Assembly (NCBI GenBank): GCA_946500895.1
Contig: CAMMXG010000009.1
Coordinates: forward strand, 1 to 49,975
DNA length: 49,975 nt
From: an uncultured Mycoplasma sp.
GTDB lineage: Bacteria > Bacillota_I > Bacilli_A > RF39 > UBA660
Direction: 5' to 3'
A program made the position numbers and the translations under genes. Under the pieces are notes generated by a model. That model was not told the origin of the DNA and did no database searches. It saw only the letters and a program-made list of their open reading frames with translations. Position 1 is the first letter of the stretch. Every line of letters starts with the position of its first letter. Positions 41,860 through 49,160 of this stretch are shown here, piece by piece.

Positions 41860-42738
41860 ATGAATGAATTGTTGATTAATGATATTAAAGTAGAAGATCT
41901 AATTTATGAAATTAGAGGGAAACAAGTAATGCTTGCTAGTGATGTAGCTAAGCTTTATCAAGTTGAAACATTTCGGATTAATGAAGTTGTAAAAAGAAAT
42001 TTGAATCGGTTTCCGGAGGAGTTTTGCTTTCAATTAACTTTAAAAGAAGCCAATGATTTATCTTCAAGATCGCAATTTGCGATCTTGAACAAAAATGGAA
42101 ATAAGCGAGGTTATAACATCAAATACTTACCTTATGTTTTTACTGAGCATGGAGTTATGATGTTAAGTGGTTTATTAAAAAGTGAAATTGCTGCGAAAGT
42201 AAATGTGGCAATTATTAAGGCGTTTGTTGCTATGCGTAAATATATTGCTAGCAATACTTTAGAAACTAGAGTATCTAACATAGAAACTAAATTGATCGAT
42301 TACGATCATAAATTTGATCTTATTTTTGAGAAAATGGATAATGAAAAAATACATCATTTATTTTTTGATGGGCAAATCTATGATGCTTATTCTCTTTTGT
42401 GTGATATTTTAAATGAAGCTAGGGATAGTATTATTTTGATAGATAATTACTTAGATAAAAGTGTTTTAGATGTATTAGCAAAGATAGATCAGAGTGTATT
42501 GGTTATCACTAAAAATATAAATCAAAAAGCTTTAGAAATGTATAAAAAACAATATCAAAATATTAAAATTAAATGTGATAATTCTTTTCATGACAGGTTT
42601 ATTATCATAGATCAAAAGATATTATATCATTGTGGAGCATCTTTTAAAGATTTGGGTAAGAAATGTTTTGCTATAACCAAAATGGAAGACAAAGAAATAT
42701 TAAAAACTTTACTTGATAAAATAAGGAAAATCAAATAG
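41860..42738 (+). CDS. ORF6N-domain protein with PLD-like C-terminal region
   Basis: About 292 residues. The first ~120 form an ORF6N domain (KQVMLASDVAKLYQVETFRI, then RFPEEFCFQLT, SRSQFAILN, RGYNIKYLPYVFTEHGVMML), the DNA-binding module of phage antirepressor/KilA-N-type proteins that is also common in bacterial chromosomes. The second half has a helical linker (ETRVSNIETKLIDYDHKFDL) and a domain with SFHDRFIIIDQKILYHCGAS. That resembles a single phospholipase-D-like HxD motif with IID, a pattern seen in putative defence or accessory proteins. ATG 41860 follows GGGAGG; the longer frame from TTG 41830 is rejected. A mobile or phage origin is possible. Confidence 0.8.
   Translation: MNELLINDIKVEDLIYEIRGKQVMLASDVAKLYQVETFRINEVVKRNLNRFPEEFCFQLTLKEANDLSSRSQFAILNKNGNKRGYNIKYLPYVFTEHGVMMLSGLLKSEIAAKVNVAIIKAFVAMRKYIASNTLETRVSNIETKLIDYDHKFDLIFEKMDNEKIHHLFFDGQIYDAYSLLCDILNEARDSIILIDNYLDKSVLDVLAKIDQSVLVITKNINQKALEMYKKQYQNIKIKCDNSFHDRFIIIDQKILYHCGASFKDLGKKCFAITKMEDKEILKTLLDKIRKIK
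42063..42089. repeat. Perfect 13-bp palindrome inside ORF6N gene, half-copy in its 5' leader
   Basis: TTCAAGATCGCAA (42063-42075), one T, then TTGCGATCTTGAA (42077-42089). The second arm recurs exactly at 41822-41834 in the untranslated leader of the same gene. It encodes the conserved SRSQFAILN segment of ORF6N proteins. Confidence 0.9.
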
Positions 42739-42740
42739 GA

Positions 42741-42774
42741 TCACTTGAAGTTTCAAATCGAAACTTTCAAGTGA
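42741..42774 (+). terminator. Strong hairpin after the ORF6N gene
   Basis: TCACTTGAA-GTTTC (42741-42754) pairs with GAAAC-T-TTCAAGTGA (42760-42774), 14 bp with one bulge. There is no T-run after it, so it may be an mRNA 3' end or processing structure rather than an intrinsic terminator. Confidence 0.45.
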
Positions 42775-42807
42775 ACATAGCGGTAGGAGAATAAAAACGT
42801 TTTTTTA

Positions 42808-42836
42808 TTGACATTTATTATGCAATAGCATATAAT
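42808..42836 (+). promoter_or_regulatory. SigA promoter of the metal-resistance operon
   Basis: TTGACA (42808-42813), a 17-nt spacer and TATAAT (42831-42836): consensus at both hexamers. Confidence 0.75.
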
Positions 42837-42841
42837 TAAAT

Positions 42842-42861
42842 ATATGAACAATTATTCAAAT
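42842..42861. promoter_or_regulatory. ArsR/SmtB-type operator
   Basis: ATATGAA-CAATTA-TTCAAAT is an imperfect inverted repeat of the ATATGAA-N6-TTCA type recognised by CadC/CzrA/SmtB repressors. It overlaps the predicted start site just before the repressor gene, fitting autorepression. Confidence 0.65.
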
Positions 42862-42878
42862 GAAAAGGAGATTAAAAA

Positions 42879-43217
42879 ATGAATAAAGATTTAATTCATG
42901 AAAGTTTGGCAAAACGGGTTAAACATAAAATGCTTAGTGATGATTTATTATTTGATGTTGCTGAAGTATTTAAAATATTTGGTGATAGTACCAGAATTAA
43001 GATTATTTATGCATTAAAACTGAGTGAATTATGTGTATCTGATTTAGCATTCATTACGAATAGTAGTGAATCGGCGATATCCCACCAGCTTAGAATTTTA
43101 AAACAAGCTAAATTAGTAAAAGCAAGAAAAGATGGTAAAGTTGTTTATTATAGTTTAAAAGATGAACATGTAATTAAATTATTTGAGATAGGTCGTGAGC
43201 ATGTTGAAGAATTATAA
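42879..43217 (+). CDS. ArsR/SmtB-family metal-sensing repressor
   Basis: 112 residues with a winged helix (FKIFGDSTRIKIIYALKLSE, SSESAISHQLRILKQAKLVK, KDGKVVYYSLKDEHV). The ELCVSDL stretch aligns with the CadC ELCVCDL box but has lost one Cys, so a CadC alpha3 thiolate site is unlikely. The last helix DEHVIKLFEIGREHVEEL carries Asp/His/His like the alpha5 Zn/Co site of CzrA. It would release its operator when Zn or Co rises. AAAAGGAG precedes ATG 42879 and the gene overlaps the ATPase gene by 17 nt. Confidence 0.88.
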   Translation: MNKDLIHESLAKRVKHKMLSDDLLFDVAEVFKIFGDSTRIKIIYALKLSELCVSDLAFITNSSESAISHQLRILKQAKLVKARKDGKVVYYSLKDEHVIKLFEIGREHVEEL

Positions 43218-45225
43218 ATATTATTTAGAAAATTTAGATTGTGCCAATTGTGCCAAAAAAATAGAAGATGCTATAAAAGAAGACGAGCGTTTTATGAATG
43301 TTGTTGTTAATTTTAGTACTTTGACTCTTAGTTTTAAAACAGACTTAGATAATCCTTTTAAAGAAATTTTTAGAATTGTTAAAAGTGTTGAGCCTGATGT
43401 GTTAATATATGCTGGGAAGAATGAAGAAAAAAAGAGCGATTTAGAAATTTTTAGATTTGTTTTGGCGATTATTATTTTAGGTATTTCTTTTCTTGTTTCA
43501 AACGAAATTATAAAGGAAATAATGCTTATTATTAGTTATTTGTTACTTATGTATAAGACATTTATTAAAGCAATTAAAAAGATTATTAAGTCACATAATG
43601 TAGATGAAAATGCTTTAATTTGCATTTCAGCGATAGGGGCTTATATTCTTGGTGAACATATGGAAGGGCTCATGGTACTTCTTTTGTATGTGCTTGGTAA
43701 AATACTTGAAGATAAAGCGGTTAATAAGAGCCGTTCTTCTATTAGGGATTTAGTAGAATTAAAGGCCAGTTATGCTAATTTGAAAGTAAATAAGCGAGTT
43801 ACAAAAGTTAAAAGTGAAGATTTAAAAATCGGTGATATTATTGTTGTAAAAAAAGGTGAACTTATCCCTGTTGATGGTCGTGTTATTAAAGGACATGCGA
43901 CTGTTGATACTTCTGGACTTACTGGAGAGTCTGCTCTTAGAGAAATTAAGAAAGGCGAAGAAGTATTATCTGGATATATTAATTTAGGGGAAGTAATCGA
44001 AGTTGAGGTTATCCATACTTATTTTGATAGTACAGCTTACAAAATATTAGAACTTACTTTAAATGCTACCAATAATAAAGCGAAAACTGAAACTTTTGTT
44101 TCGAAAATCGCTAGTTATTATACACCAATTGTTCTTATCATTGCTATCTTAATTGGGGCTTTTTTACCATTTGTATCTAATGTGACTTATAGTGATAGTA
44201 TTTACCGGGCTTTAACATTTTTAGTTATTTCTTGTCCATGTGCTATTGCTATTTCGGTTCCTTTGGCTTATTTTGCGGGGATTGGTATTAGTTCGAAGAA
44301 AAAGGTTCTTGTTAAAGGAAGCAATTATTTAGATGCTCTCACAAAATGTGATGCGATTGTTTTTGATAAAACAGGTACACTTACTACAGGTTCTTTTGAG
44401 TTAGAAGAAGTTAAAGTATATAATAACAAGTTTACTAAAGATGAAATTCTTGAGTTAGCAAGTTTAGGCGAAACATTCTCTAATCATCCGATTGCTCAAC
44501 TAATTCTTAAAGAAAATCATCAAAAATTAGATACTTCACTTGTTTCTAATTTTAAAGAAATTGATGGTAAAGGGATTTCCTTTGATTATAAGAAAGATCA
44601 TATTAAAGTTGGCAGTCATCATTTTTGTCAAACGGATAAAGAGGGAAATAGTTTTGTTTCTTTAAATGATGAAGTAATTGGAAGTTTTATTTTTAACGAT
44701 CATGTTAAAGAAAATGCAAATGAAGTAATTAATCAGTTAAAAAAGTATGGTATAAAAACTTATATGTTTACAGGGGATCATTCTTCTTTTGCTAAAATTG
44801 TAGCTTCTAGTACAGGAATTGATGAATATAAAGCAGAATTACTTCCGGATGAAAAATTTAGAGAACTTACTAATTTACAAAAGAAGCATCAAGTAATGTT
44901 TGTTGGTGATGGAATCAATGATGCACCAAGTTTAGTACAAGCAGATGTTGGCATTAGTATGGGTAGTATTGGTAGTAATAGTGCGATTGAGGCAAGTGAT
45001 ATTGTTATTATGAATGATGATTTACAGGGTATTCCAACTATGCTTCGGATTGCTCATAAAACGAAACGAATTATACTTGCAAATTTAATATTTTCCATTG
45101 GAATTAAAATCTTGATTTTAGTGTTAGCTATGTTTGGCATTGCTCATATGGCTGCAGCAGTTTTTGCTGACACAGGAGTAACTTTGCTTGCTATATTAAA
45201 TTCACTGCGTATTTTAAAAGAATAA
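43201..45225 (+). CDS. P1B-type heavy-metal-transporting ATPase (Zn/Cd/Co class)
   Basis: An efflux pump of 674 residues. An N-terminal HMA domain (NLDCANCAKKIEDAI, CxxC) is followed by six to eight membrane helices with the ion-binding CPC in VISCPCAIAISVPL. It also has the actuator TSGLTGES, the phosphorylation site VFDKTGTLT, the SNHPIAQ block (HP motif) and the hinge GDGINDAPSL. CPC plus a CzrA-type regulator suggests Zn(II)/Cd(II)/Co(II) export of the CadA/ZntA class. ATG 43201 lies inside the repressor gene, 6 nt after GTG 43195. The operon is ArsR-autoregulated. Confidence 0.92.
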   Translation: MLKNYKYYLENLDCANCAKKIEDAIKEDERFMNVVVNFSTLTLSFKTDLDNPFKEIFRIVKSVEPDVLIYAGKNEEKKSDLEIFRFVLAIIILGISFLVSNEIIKEIMLIISYLLLMYKTFIKAIKKIIKSHNVDENALICISAIGAYILGEHMEGLMVLLLYVLGKILEDKAVNKSRSSIRDLVELKASYANLKVNKRVTKVKSEDLKIGDIIVVKKGELIPVDGRVIKGHATVDTSGLTGESALREIKKGEEVLSGYINLGEVIEVEVIHTYFDSTAYKILELTLNATNNKAKTETFVSKIASYYTPIVLIIAILIGAFLPFVSNVTYSDSIYRALTFLVISCPCAIAISVPLAYFAGIGISSKKKVLVKGSNYLDALTKCDAIVFDKTGTLTTGSFELEEVKVYNNKFTKDEILELASLGETFSNHPIAQLILKENHQKLDTSLVSNFKEIDGKGISFDYKKDHIKVGSHHFCQTDKEGNSFVSLNDEVIGSFIFNDHVKENANEVINQLKKYGIKTYMFTGDHSSFAKIVASSTGIDEYKAELLPDEKFRELTNLQKKHQVMFVGDGINDAPSLVQADVGISMGSIGSNSAIEASDIVIMNDDLQGIPTMLRIAHKTKRIILANLIFSIGIKILILVLAMFGIAHMAAAVFADTGVTLLAILNSLRILKE

Positions 45226-45579
45226 TTATTTTTTCAAAGCTTCAAGTTCTTCTTGAAGTTTTTTAACGGCATCCAATAGAAAATCTACTTCGCTTCTTTG
45301 GGTTTGACTACTTTTGCCATTATTTTTATAAAAACTGCCACCACTTTTATGTTCTCTACTATTAATATTAATGTTAAAGTTTTCTAATCTTGCTTCAATT
45401 AATTGTTGTTGAGCAGCAGCAGTTAACATGAATTCACCAACAAGCATAAGCCAGTTGCCGATACTTGATTGCTCATAAGCATCAAAATCTCCTGCTAAAG
45501 CTGAACCTACTAGGCAAGCTAAAAAAGCAAAAGTTTGTGGGTCTATATTTGGAGGAAAGTTATGGGAATTATTATTCAT
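45226..45579 (-). CDS. Conserved-looking small protein, unknown function
   Basis: 117 residues. The N-terminal half contains NIDPQTFAFLACLVGSALAG and IGNWLMLVGEFMLTAAAQQQ, mildly hydrophobic helices of a soluble or peripheral protein. The C-terminus is charged with a short coiled coil (DFLLDAVKKLQEELEALKK). GGAGGAATAAC precedes the ATG. It converges with the ATPase gene with essentially no gap and diverges from engB. I recall no characterised family; a sporulation role is possible but not shown. Confidence 0.55.
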   Translation of the reverse strand: MNNNSHNFPPNIDPQTFAFLACLVGSALAGDFDAYEQSSIGNWLMLVGEFMLTAAAQQQLIEARLENFNININSREHKSGGSFYKNNGKSSQTQRSEVDFLLDAVKKLQEELEALKK

Positions 45580-45616
45580 GTTATTCCTCCTATCTATTTC
45601 ATTTTATTCTTGATAT

Positions 45617-45645
45617 TTGCAAAAAATAGTAAAATATAATATAAT
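45617..45645 (+). promoter_or_regulatory. SigA promoter of engB
   Basis: TTGCAA (45617-45622), a 17-nt spacer and TATAAT (45640-45645). It overlaps the start of a longer in-frame ORF and so supports ATG 45662 as the engB start. Confidence 0.6.
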
Positions 45646-45661
45646 TATGTCGGTGAATATT

Positions 45662-46243
45662 ATGCAAATTGATACAGTTGAATTAACGAGTTGTGCAGTT
45701 AGAACAAGTCAATATCCTGAAGAAGGAAAACCAGAGTTTTTGCTAGTAGGTAGAAGCAATGTAGGAAAATCAAGTTTTATTAATACAATTATTAATCGTA
45801 AAAATTTTGCTCATACTTCTTCTAAACCAGGAAAAACGCAAACTCTTAATTTTTATTTAGTTAATAATCAATTTTATTTTGTGGATGTTCCTGGATATGG
45901 ATATGCATCTGTTAGTCATGAAAGACAAAAAAAGTTTGGCGTTATGATTGAAGAGTATTTAAAGTCTAGAGAGTCTTTAAAATGTGTTTTTTTACTGATT
46001 GATTATCGTCATAAACCAACTGAAGATGATGTCTTGATGTATGACTTTTTAAAATATTATAATTTAAATATCAAAGTTATTGCTACTAAATATGATAAAG
46101 TGGGTAAAAATGCTAGAGAAAAACAAAATAAACTTATTAAAGATACTTTAAAATTAAGTGAAGGAGAAGATTTCATACCTTTTTCTACTGTTTCTAAAAA
46201 GGGTAGAGATGAGGTTTATGAAGTAATTAAAGAATTATTATGA
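45662..46243 (+). CDS. engB: Ribosome biogenesis GTPase EngB (YsxC)
   Basis: A TRAFAC GTPase needed for 50S subunit assembly. G motifs are visible: G1 LVGRSNVGKSSFIN, G2 region TSSKPGKTQTLNFY, G3 FVDVPGYGYA, G4 ATKYDKVGKN and G5 FSTVSKKG. Length 193 is standard. The ribosome site is weak (CGGTGAATATT), but the promoter at 45617-45645 excludes the longer start at 45617. The stop overlaps the next ATG (ATGA), so it heads an operon with the exonuclease and two downstream genes. Confidence 0.95.
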   Translation: MQIDTVELTSCAVRTSQYPEEGKPEFLLVGRSNVGKSSFINTIINRKNFAHTSSKPGKTQTLNFYLVNNQFYFVDVPGYGYASVSHERQKKFGVMIEEYLKSRESLKCVFLLIDYRHKPTEDDVLMYDFLKYYNLNIKVIATKYDKVGKNAREKQNKLIKDTLKLSEGEDFIPFSTVSKKGRDEVYEVIKELL

Positions 46244-46782
46244 TTAGTTTAAATAGTGAAAAAGAATTGGTAGACAATTATGTAGTATTTGATTTGGAAA
46301 CGACTGGTTTTGATCCAAAGTCTTCACGTATTATTGAAATTGGAGCGCTTAAATATAAAAATAATGAACTTGTGGAGGAGCTTAGTATATTAGTTAATCC
46401 GGGTTGTTCTATTCCTGATGTTATTACAACGATTACAGGAATTGATGATGAGATGGTGAGTGATGCTATCTCAATTAAAGAGGCTCTTCCTAAATTTATT
46501 GCATTTATTGAAGATTTGCCTTTGGTTGCTCATAACTCTCGTTTTGATTTATCATTTATTGAAGAAAATATATTAGAGTTAGGTTTACCAATGATTAAAA
46601 ATACCAATATTGATACAGTTTATTTAGCTCGTAAATACATTAATAATGTTTATAATCATAAATTAGAAACGTTAAAAGATCATTTTGGTCTTACTTATTC
46701 TTCCCATCGTAGTGTAGAAGATTGTCTTACGACTAATTATGTTTATCAATATTGTAAAGAACAAGCTTTGGTAAAAAATTAA
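46240..46782 (+). CDS. DEDDh 3'-5' exonuclease (DNA polymerase III epsilon/DnaQ-like)
   Basis: 180 residues forming one exonuclease domain: ExoI VFDLETTGFDPKSSRIIEIG, ExoII LVAHNSRFDLSFIE and ExoIII SSHRSVEDCLTTNYV, with the catalytic Asp, Glu, Asp, His and Asp positions. It is a stand-alone proofreading-type or repair nuclease; PolC would carry its own. It starts in the engB stop (ATGA) and ends 1 nt before the next gene. Substrate (DNA or RNA) cannot be told from sequence. Confidence 0.88.
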   Translation: MISLNSEKELVDNYVVFDLETTGFDPKSSRIIEIGALKYKNNELVEELSILVNPGCSIPDVITTITGIDDEMVSDAISIKEALPKFIAFIEDLPLVAHNSRFDLSFIEENILELGLPMIKNTNIDTVYLARKYINNVYNHKLETLKDHFGLTYSSHRSVEDCLTTNYVYQYCKEQALVKN

Positions 46783-46783
46783 T

Positions 46784-47782
46784 ATGAAATATGAGAAAAG
46801 AATTAAAGCTTATAATAAAAAATTTGTAAGACAATTGGAAGAAGCTTTAAGAGTAATTGAACCATTTTTAATAAAAGCTTTTACAGTCTTTTATGGGGAA
46901 GAATATTATTCTCAAATTGAAAATACTATTAAGAATATAAATTATACTTATTTTTTATCTGAATCACTTTTTAAGTTACTTGAGAAAAAGAGCTATGGAA
47001 TTAGTCAAAAGGATCAAAGAGTGGTGCAATATTACATTAAATATTTAAAGTCATTAGGATTTAAATGTAAGGGAGTAAGCAATATTGATAAATTGGAGTT
47101 GGAATCTTTACAGTCTTTTGTAATAAAATCACCTTTTGATGAAGAGAGTTTACGTTATTCTAATTTTTTAGAACTTTTATCTTGTGATTGTCCGGTTTAT
47201 TCGATAATTAGTGATGAAGAGGAGCAGAATTTTTATAAGTCTATTTTGTTGCCAATTTTTATTATTGATTTAGAAGTAATTATTCATGAAATAAATCATG
47301 CTTTAATGATTGATGCTGTTGCTACTACTAGTGAAGAAATTGTTATGCCTAATTTATTTTTGGTGGAAGAGTGTGAAGAATTATTTAATGATTATATTGC
47401 AAATCTTGTGCTTGAACAATATATTCTTTTAAAAGCGCCTGTTCCTTATGCACTTAGAAAATTTGAATTTGTTAATACTTATGAGAATTTTTTTTATTTA
47501 ATAGAATCGTTTTATTATGTTTTTGATAAAGTTATTAAAAGAAGTATTATGACTAAAAATTTTAATTTATTATGGGAGTATGCAGGGAAAGAAGATTTTG
47601 ATTTGTTTTGCATCCTTGTTCAGAAATATTATTTACAGGGTTGTACAGAAGAAGAATATAATGATTTATGTGAACTTGTTTTAAAAATGAATGAACATGC
47701 TTTATCTATATCATCTATCAATTATGAAGATTATTTTAAAAAATTGGAGAGTATGGGTTATAGAGTACGGAGGTTAAGATGA
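46784..47782 (+). CDS. Putative zinc metallopeptidase (HEINH motif), family not recognised
   Basis: 332 residues without a signal peptide. The motif VIIHEINHALM near residue 168 has the HExxH zinc-protease form. LVEECEELFNDYIANLVLEQ about 35 residues later could give the third (Glu) ligand, as in gluzincins. The remainder is helical and Leu/Tyr/Glu-rich. It overlaps the downstream DUF1287 gene by 4 nt (ATGA) and follows the exonuclease by 1 nt, so it belongs to the engB operon. The peptidase call rests on the motif alone; the protein may be a non-catalytic relative. Confidence 0.5.
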   Translation: MKYEKRIKAYNKKFVRQLEEALRVIEPFLIKAFTVFYGEEYYSQIENTIKNINYTYFLSESLFKLLEKKSYGISQKDQRVVQYYIKYLKSLGFKCKGVSNIDKLELESLQSFVIKSPFDEESLRYSNFLELLSCDCPVYSIISDEEEQNFYKSILLPIFIIDLEVIIHEINHALMIDAVATTSEEIVMPNLFLVEECEELFNDYIANLVLEQYILLKAPVPYALRKFEFVNTYENFFYLIESFYYVFDKVIKRSIMTKNFNLLWEYAGKEDFDLFCILVQKYYLQGCTEEEYNDLCELVLKMNEHALSISSINYEDYFKKLESMGYRVRRLR

Positions 47783-48486
47783 ATTTTATTCGAAAGCATA
47801 AATTTTTAATTGTAATTATTGCTCTTATTTTAGTTTGTGTTAGTTTGCCTTTTTTATTTTTGTTATATGAAAGTCATAAAACCTATTATACAGCAGAAGA
47901 TTTTAATATTACTACTGTTATTAGCAGTGTGGATGCTAATCATAACGGGATAGATGATTATACCGATATTTTGCTCGGGGCAAGAATGGATGCCGAAGTC
48001 CATCCAACTTATGATGGCAGGTATTGGGATACTGGTTATCCACCAGATGATATAGGTGTTTGTACTGACGTTATTTGGAGAGCTTTTAAAAATGCAGGGT
48101 ATAATCTTCGAGCGATGGTAGATCAAGATATTGATATCAGTAATGATGAAGATTATCATATCGAGTATCCTGATTCTAATATTGATTTTCGAAGAGTAGG
48201 AAATTTAGAAGTGTTTTTCTCTAAGTATGCTACTAATTTAACTTTAGACATTAATAATATAGAAGAATGGCAACCTGGAGATATAGTCGTGTTTGATAGT
48301 AGACATATTGGCATTATTAGCGATAAGCGAAATCGTGAGGGTGAACCTTATGTAATTCATAATTCCGGACAGCCTTTAAGAGAAGAAGATGTACTTTGCA
48401 AGAGAAATGAAAAAGATCCTATTAGTGGTCATTTTAGATGGGATGCATCTAAAATAGAAGATATCATAGTATATTGGGAGGAATAA
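47779..48486 (+). CDS. DUF1287 family exported protein (NlpC/P60-like fold)
   Basis: 235 residues with an N-terminal membrane anchor (FLIVIIALILVCVSLPFLFL). The DUF1287 pattern follows: ARMDAEVHPTYDGRYWDTGY, DIGVCTDVIWRAFKNAGYNL, SNIDFRRVGNLEVFFSKY, EEWQPGDIVVFDSRHIGIIS. Family members have a papain-like arrangement, here with Cys in GVCTDV and His in RHIGII, suggesting cell-wall amidase or peptidase activity outside the membrane. It overlaps the metallopeptidase gene (ATGA) and ends just before the response regulator, so wall maintenance and signalling may be linked. Confidence 0.8.
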   Translation: MNFIRKHKFLIVIIALILVCVSLPFLFLLYESHKTYYTAEDFNITTVISSVDANHNGIDDYTDILLGARMDAEVHPTYDGRYWDTGYPPDDIGVCTDVIWRAFKNAGYNLRAMVDQDIDISNDEDYHIEYPDSNIDFRRVGNLEVFFSKYATNLTLDINNIEEWQPGDIVVFDSRHIGIISDKRNREGEPYVIHNSGQPLREEDVLCKRNEKDPISGHFRWDASKIEDIIVYWEE

Positions 48487-48488
48487 AT

Positions 48489-49160
48489 ATGAAGATACTT
48501 GTTGTTGAAGATGATGAGGCAATTTTAAGTGGGCTTGCTTTCTGTTTAAAAAAAGAAGGTTTTGATGTTGTTAGCGTTTCTTTAGGAAAAGTTGCTTTGG
48601 AATTATCTTTAAAACTCGATTTTGATATGTTACTTTTAGATATTAATCTTCCGGATATGAATGGGTTAAAATTATATCAAAAAATAAAAGAAAATAAAGA
48701 TATTCCAACAATATTTTTAACAGCGAATGATTCAGAGCTTAGTGTGGTAGAAGCACTTGATAGCGGGGCAGATGATTATATTACCAAACCATTTAAAACT
48801 AGAGAGTTAATTAGTCGTATTCATTCTGTTTTGAGAAGATCAAAAAAGGAAGAAACCAATATTATACAAATTCAAGATATTATGATTAATTTAAAAGAAG
48901 CGAAAGTTTTTAAAAAAGGTAGTCCTCTTTTTTTAACTGCTTTAGAATATAAAATATTGCTTATTTTGTTTATGAATCCTGGTCGAGTTTTTACAAGAGA
49001 AAGCATTTTGGCTAATATTTGGGATACAGAAGAAGAATATGTAAATGATAATACTCTTACTGTTTATATTAAAAGAATTAGAGAAAAAATTGAAGATGAT
49101 CCGGCTAATCCGAAAATTATTTTGACAGTAAGAGGACTTGGATATCAGGTGATAGAGTGA
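48489..49160 (+). CDS. OmpR/PhoB-family response regulator
   Basis: 223 residues. The receiver domain has acidic pocket VVEDDEA, phospho-acceptor Asp in LLLDINLPDMNG (~residue 51), Thr in FLTANDSE and Lys in DYITKPFKTRE. A winged-helix output domain follows (LTALEYKILLILFMNPGRVF, TVYIKRIREKIEDDPANPK, TVRGLGYQVIE). The length and layout resemble BceR/VanR-type regulators of envelope stress. ATG 48489 follows GGGAGGAATAAAT, overlapping the end of the DUF1287 gene region; the kinase starts inside its stop codon. Confidence 0.93.
   Translation: MKILVVEDDEAILSGLAFCLKKEGFDVVSVSLGKVALELSLKLDFDMLLLDINLPDMNGLKLYQKIKENKDIPTIFLTANDSELSVVEALDSGADDYITKPFKTRELISRIHSVLRRSKKEETNIIQIQDIMINLKEAKVFKKGSPLFLTALEYKILLILFMNPGRVFTRESILANIWDTEEEYVNDNTLTVYIKRIREKIEDDPANPKIILTVRGLGYQVIE

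Noticed and set aside
42781-42810. AAAAACGTTTTT as a terminator before the ArsR operon.
   Set aside because: It is a loopless palindrome and cannot form a stable hairpin; T-run overlaps the -35 region of the next promoter.
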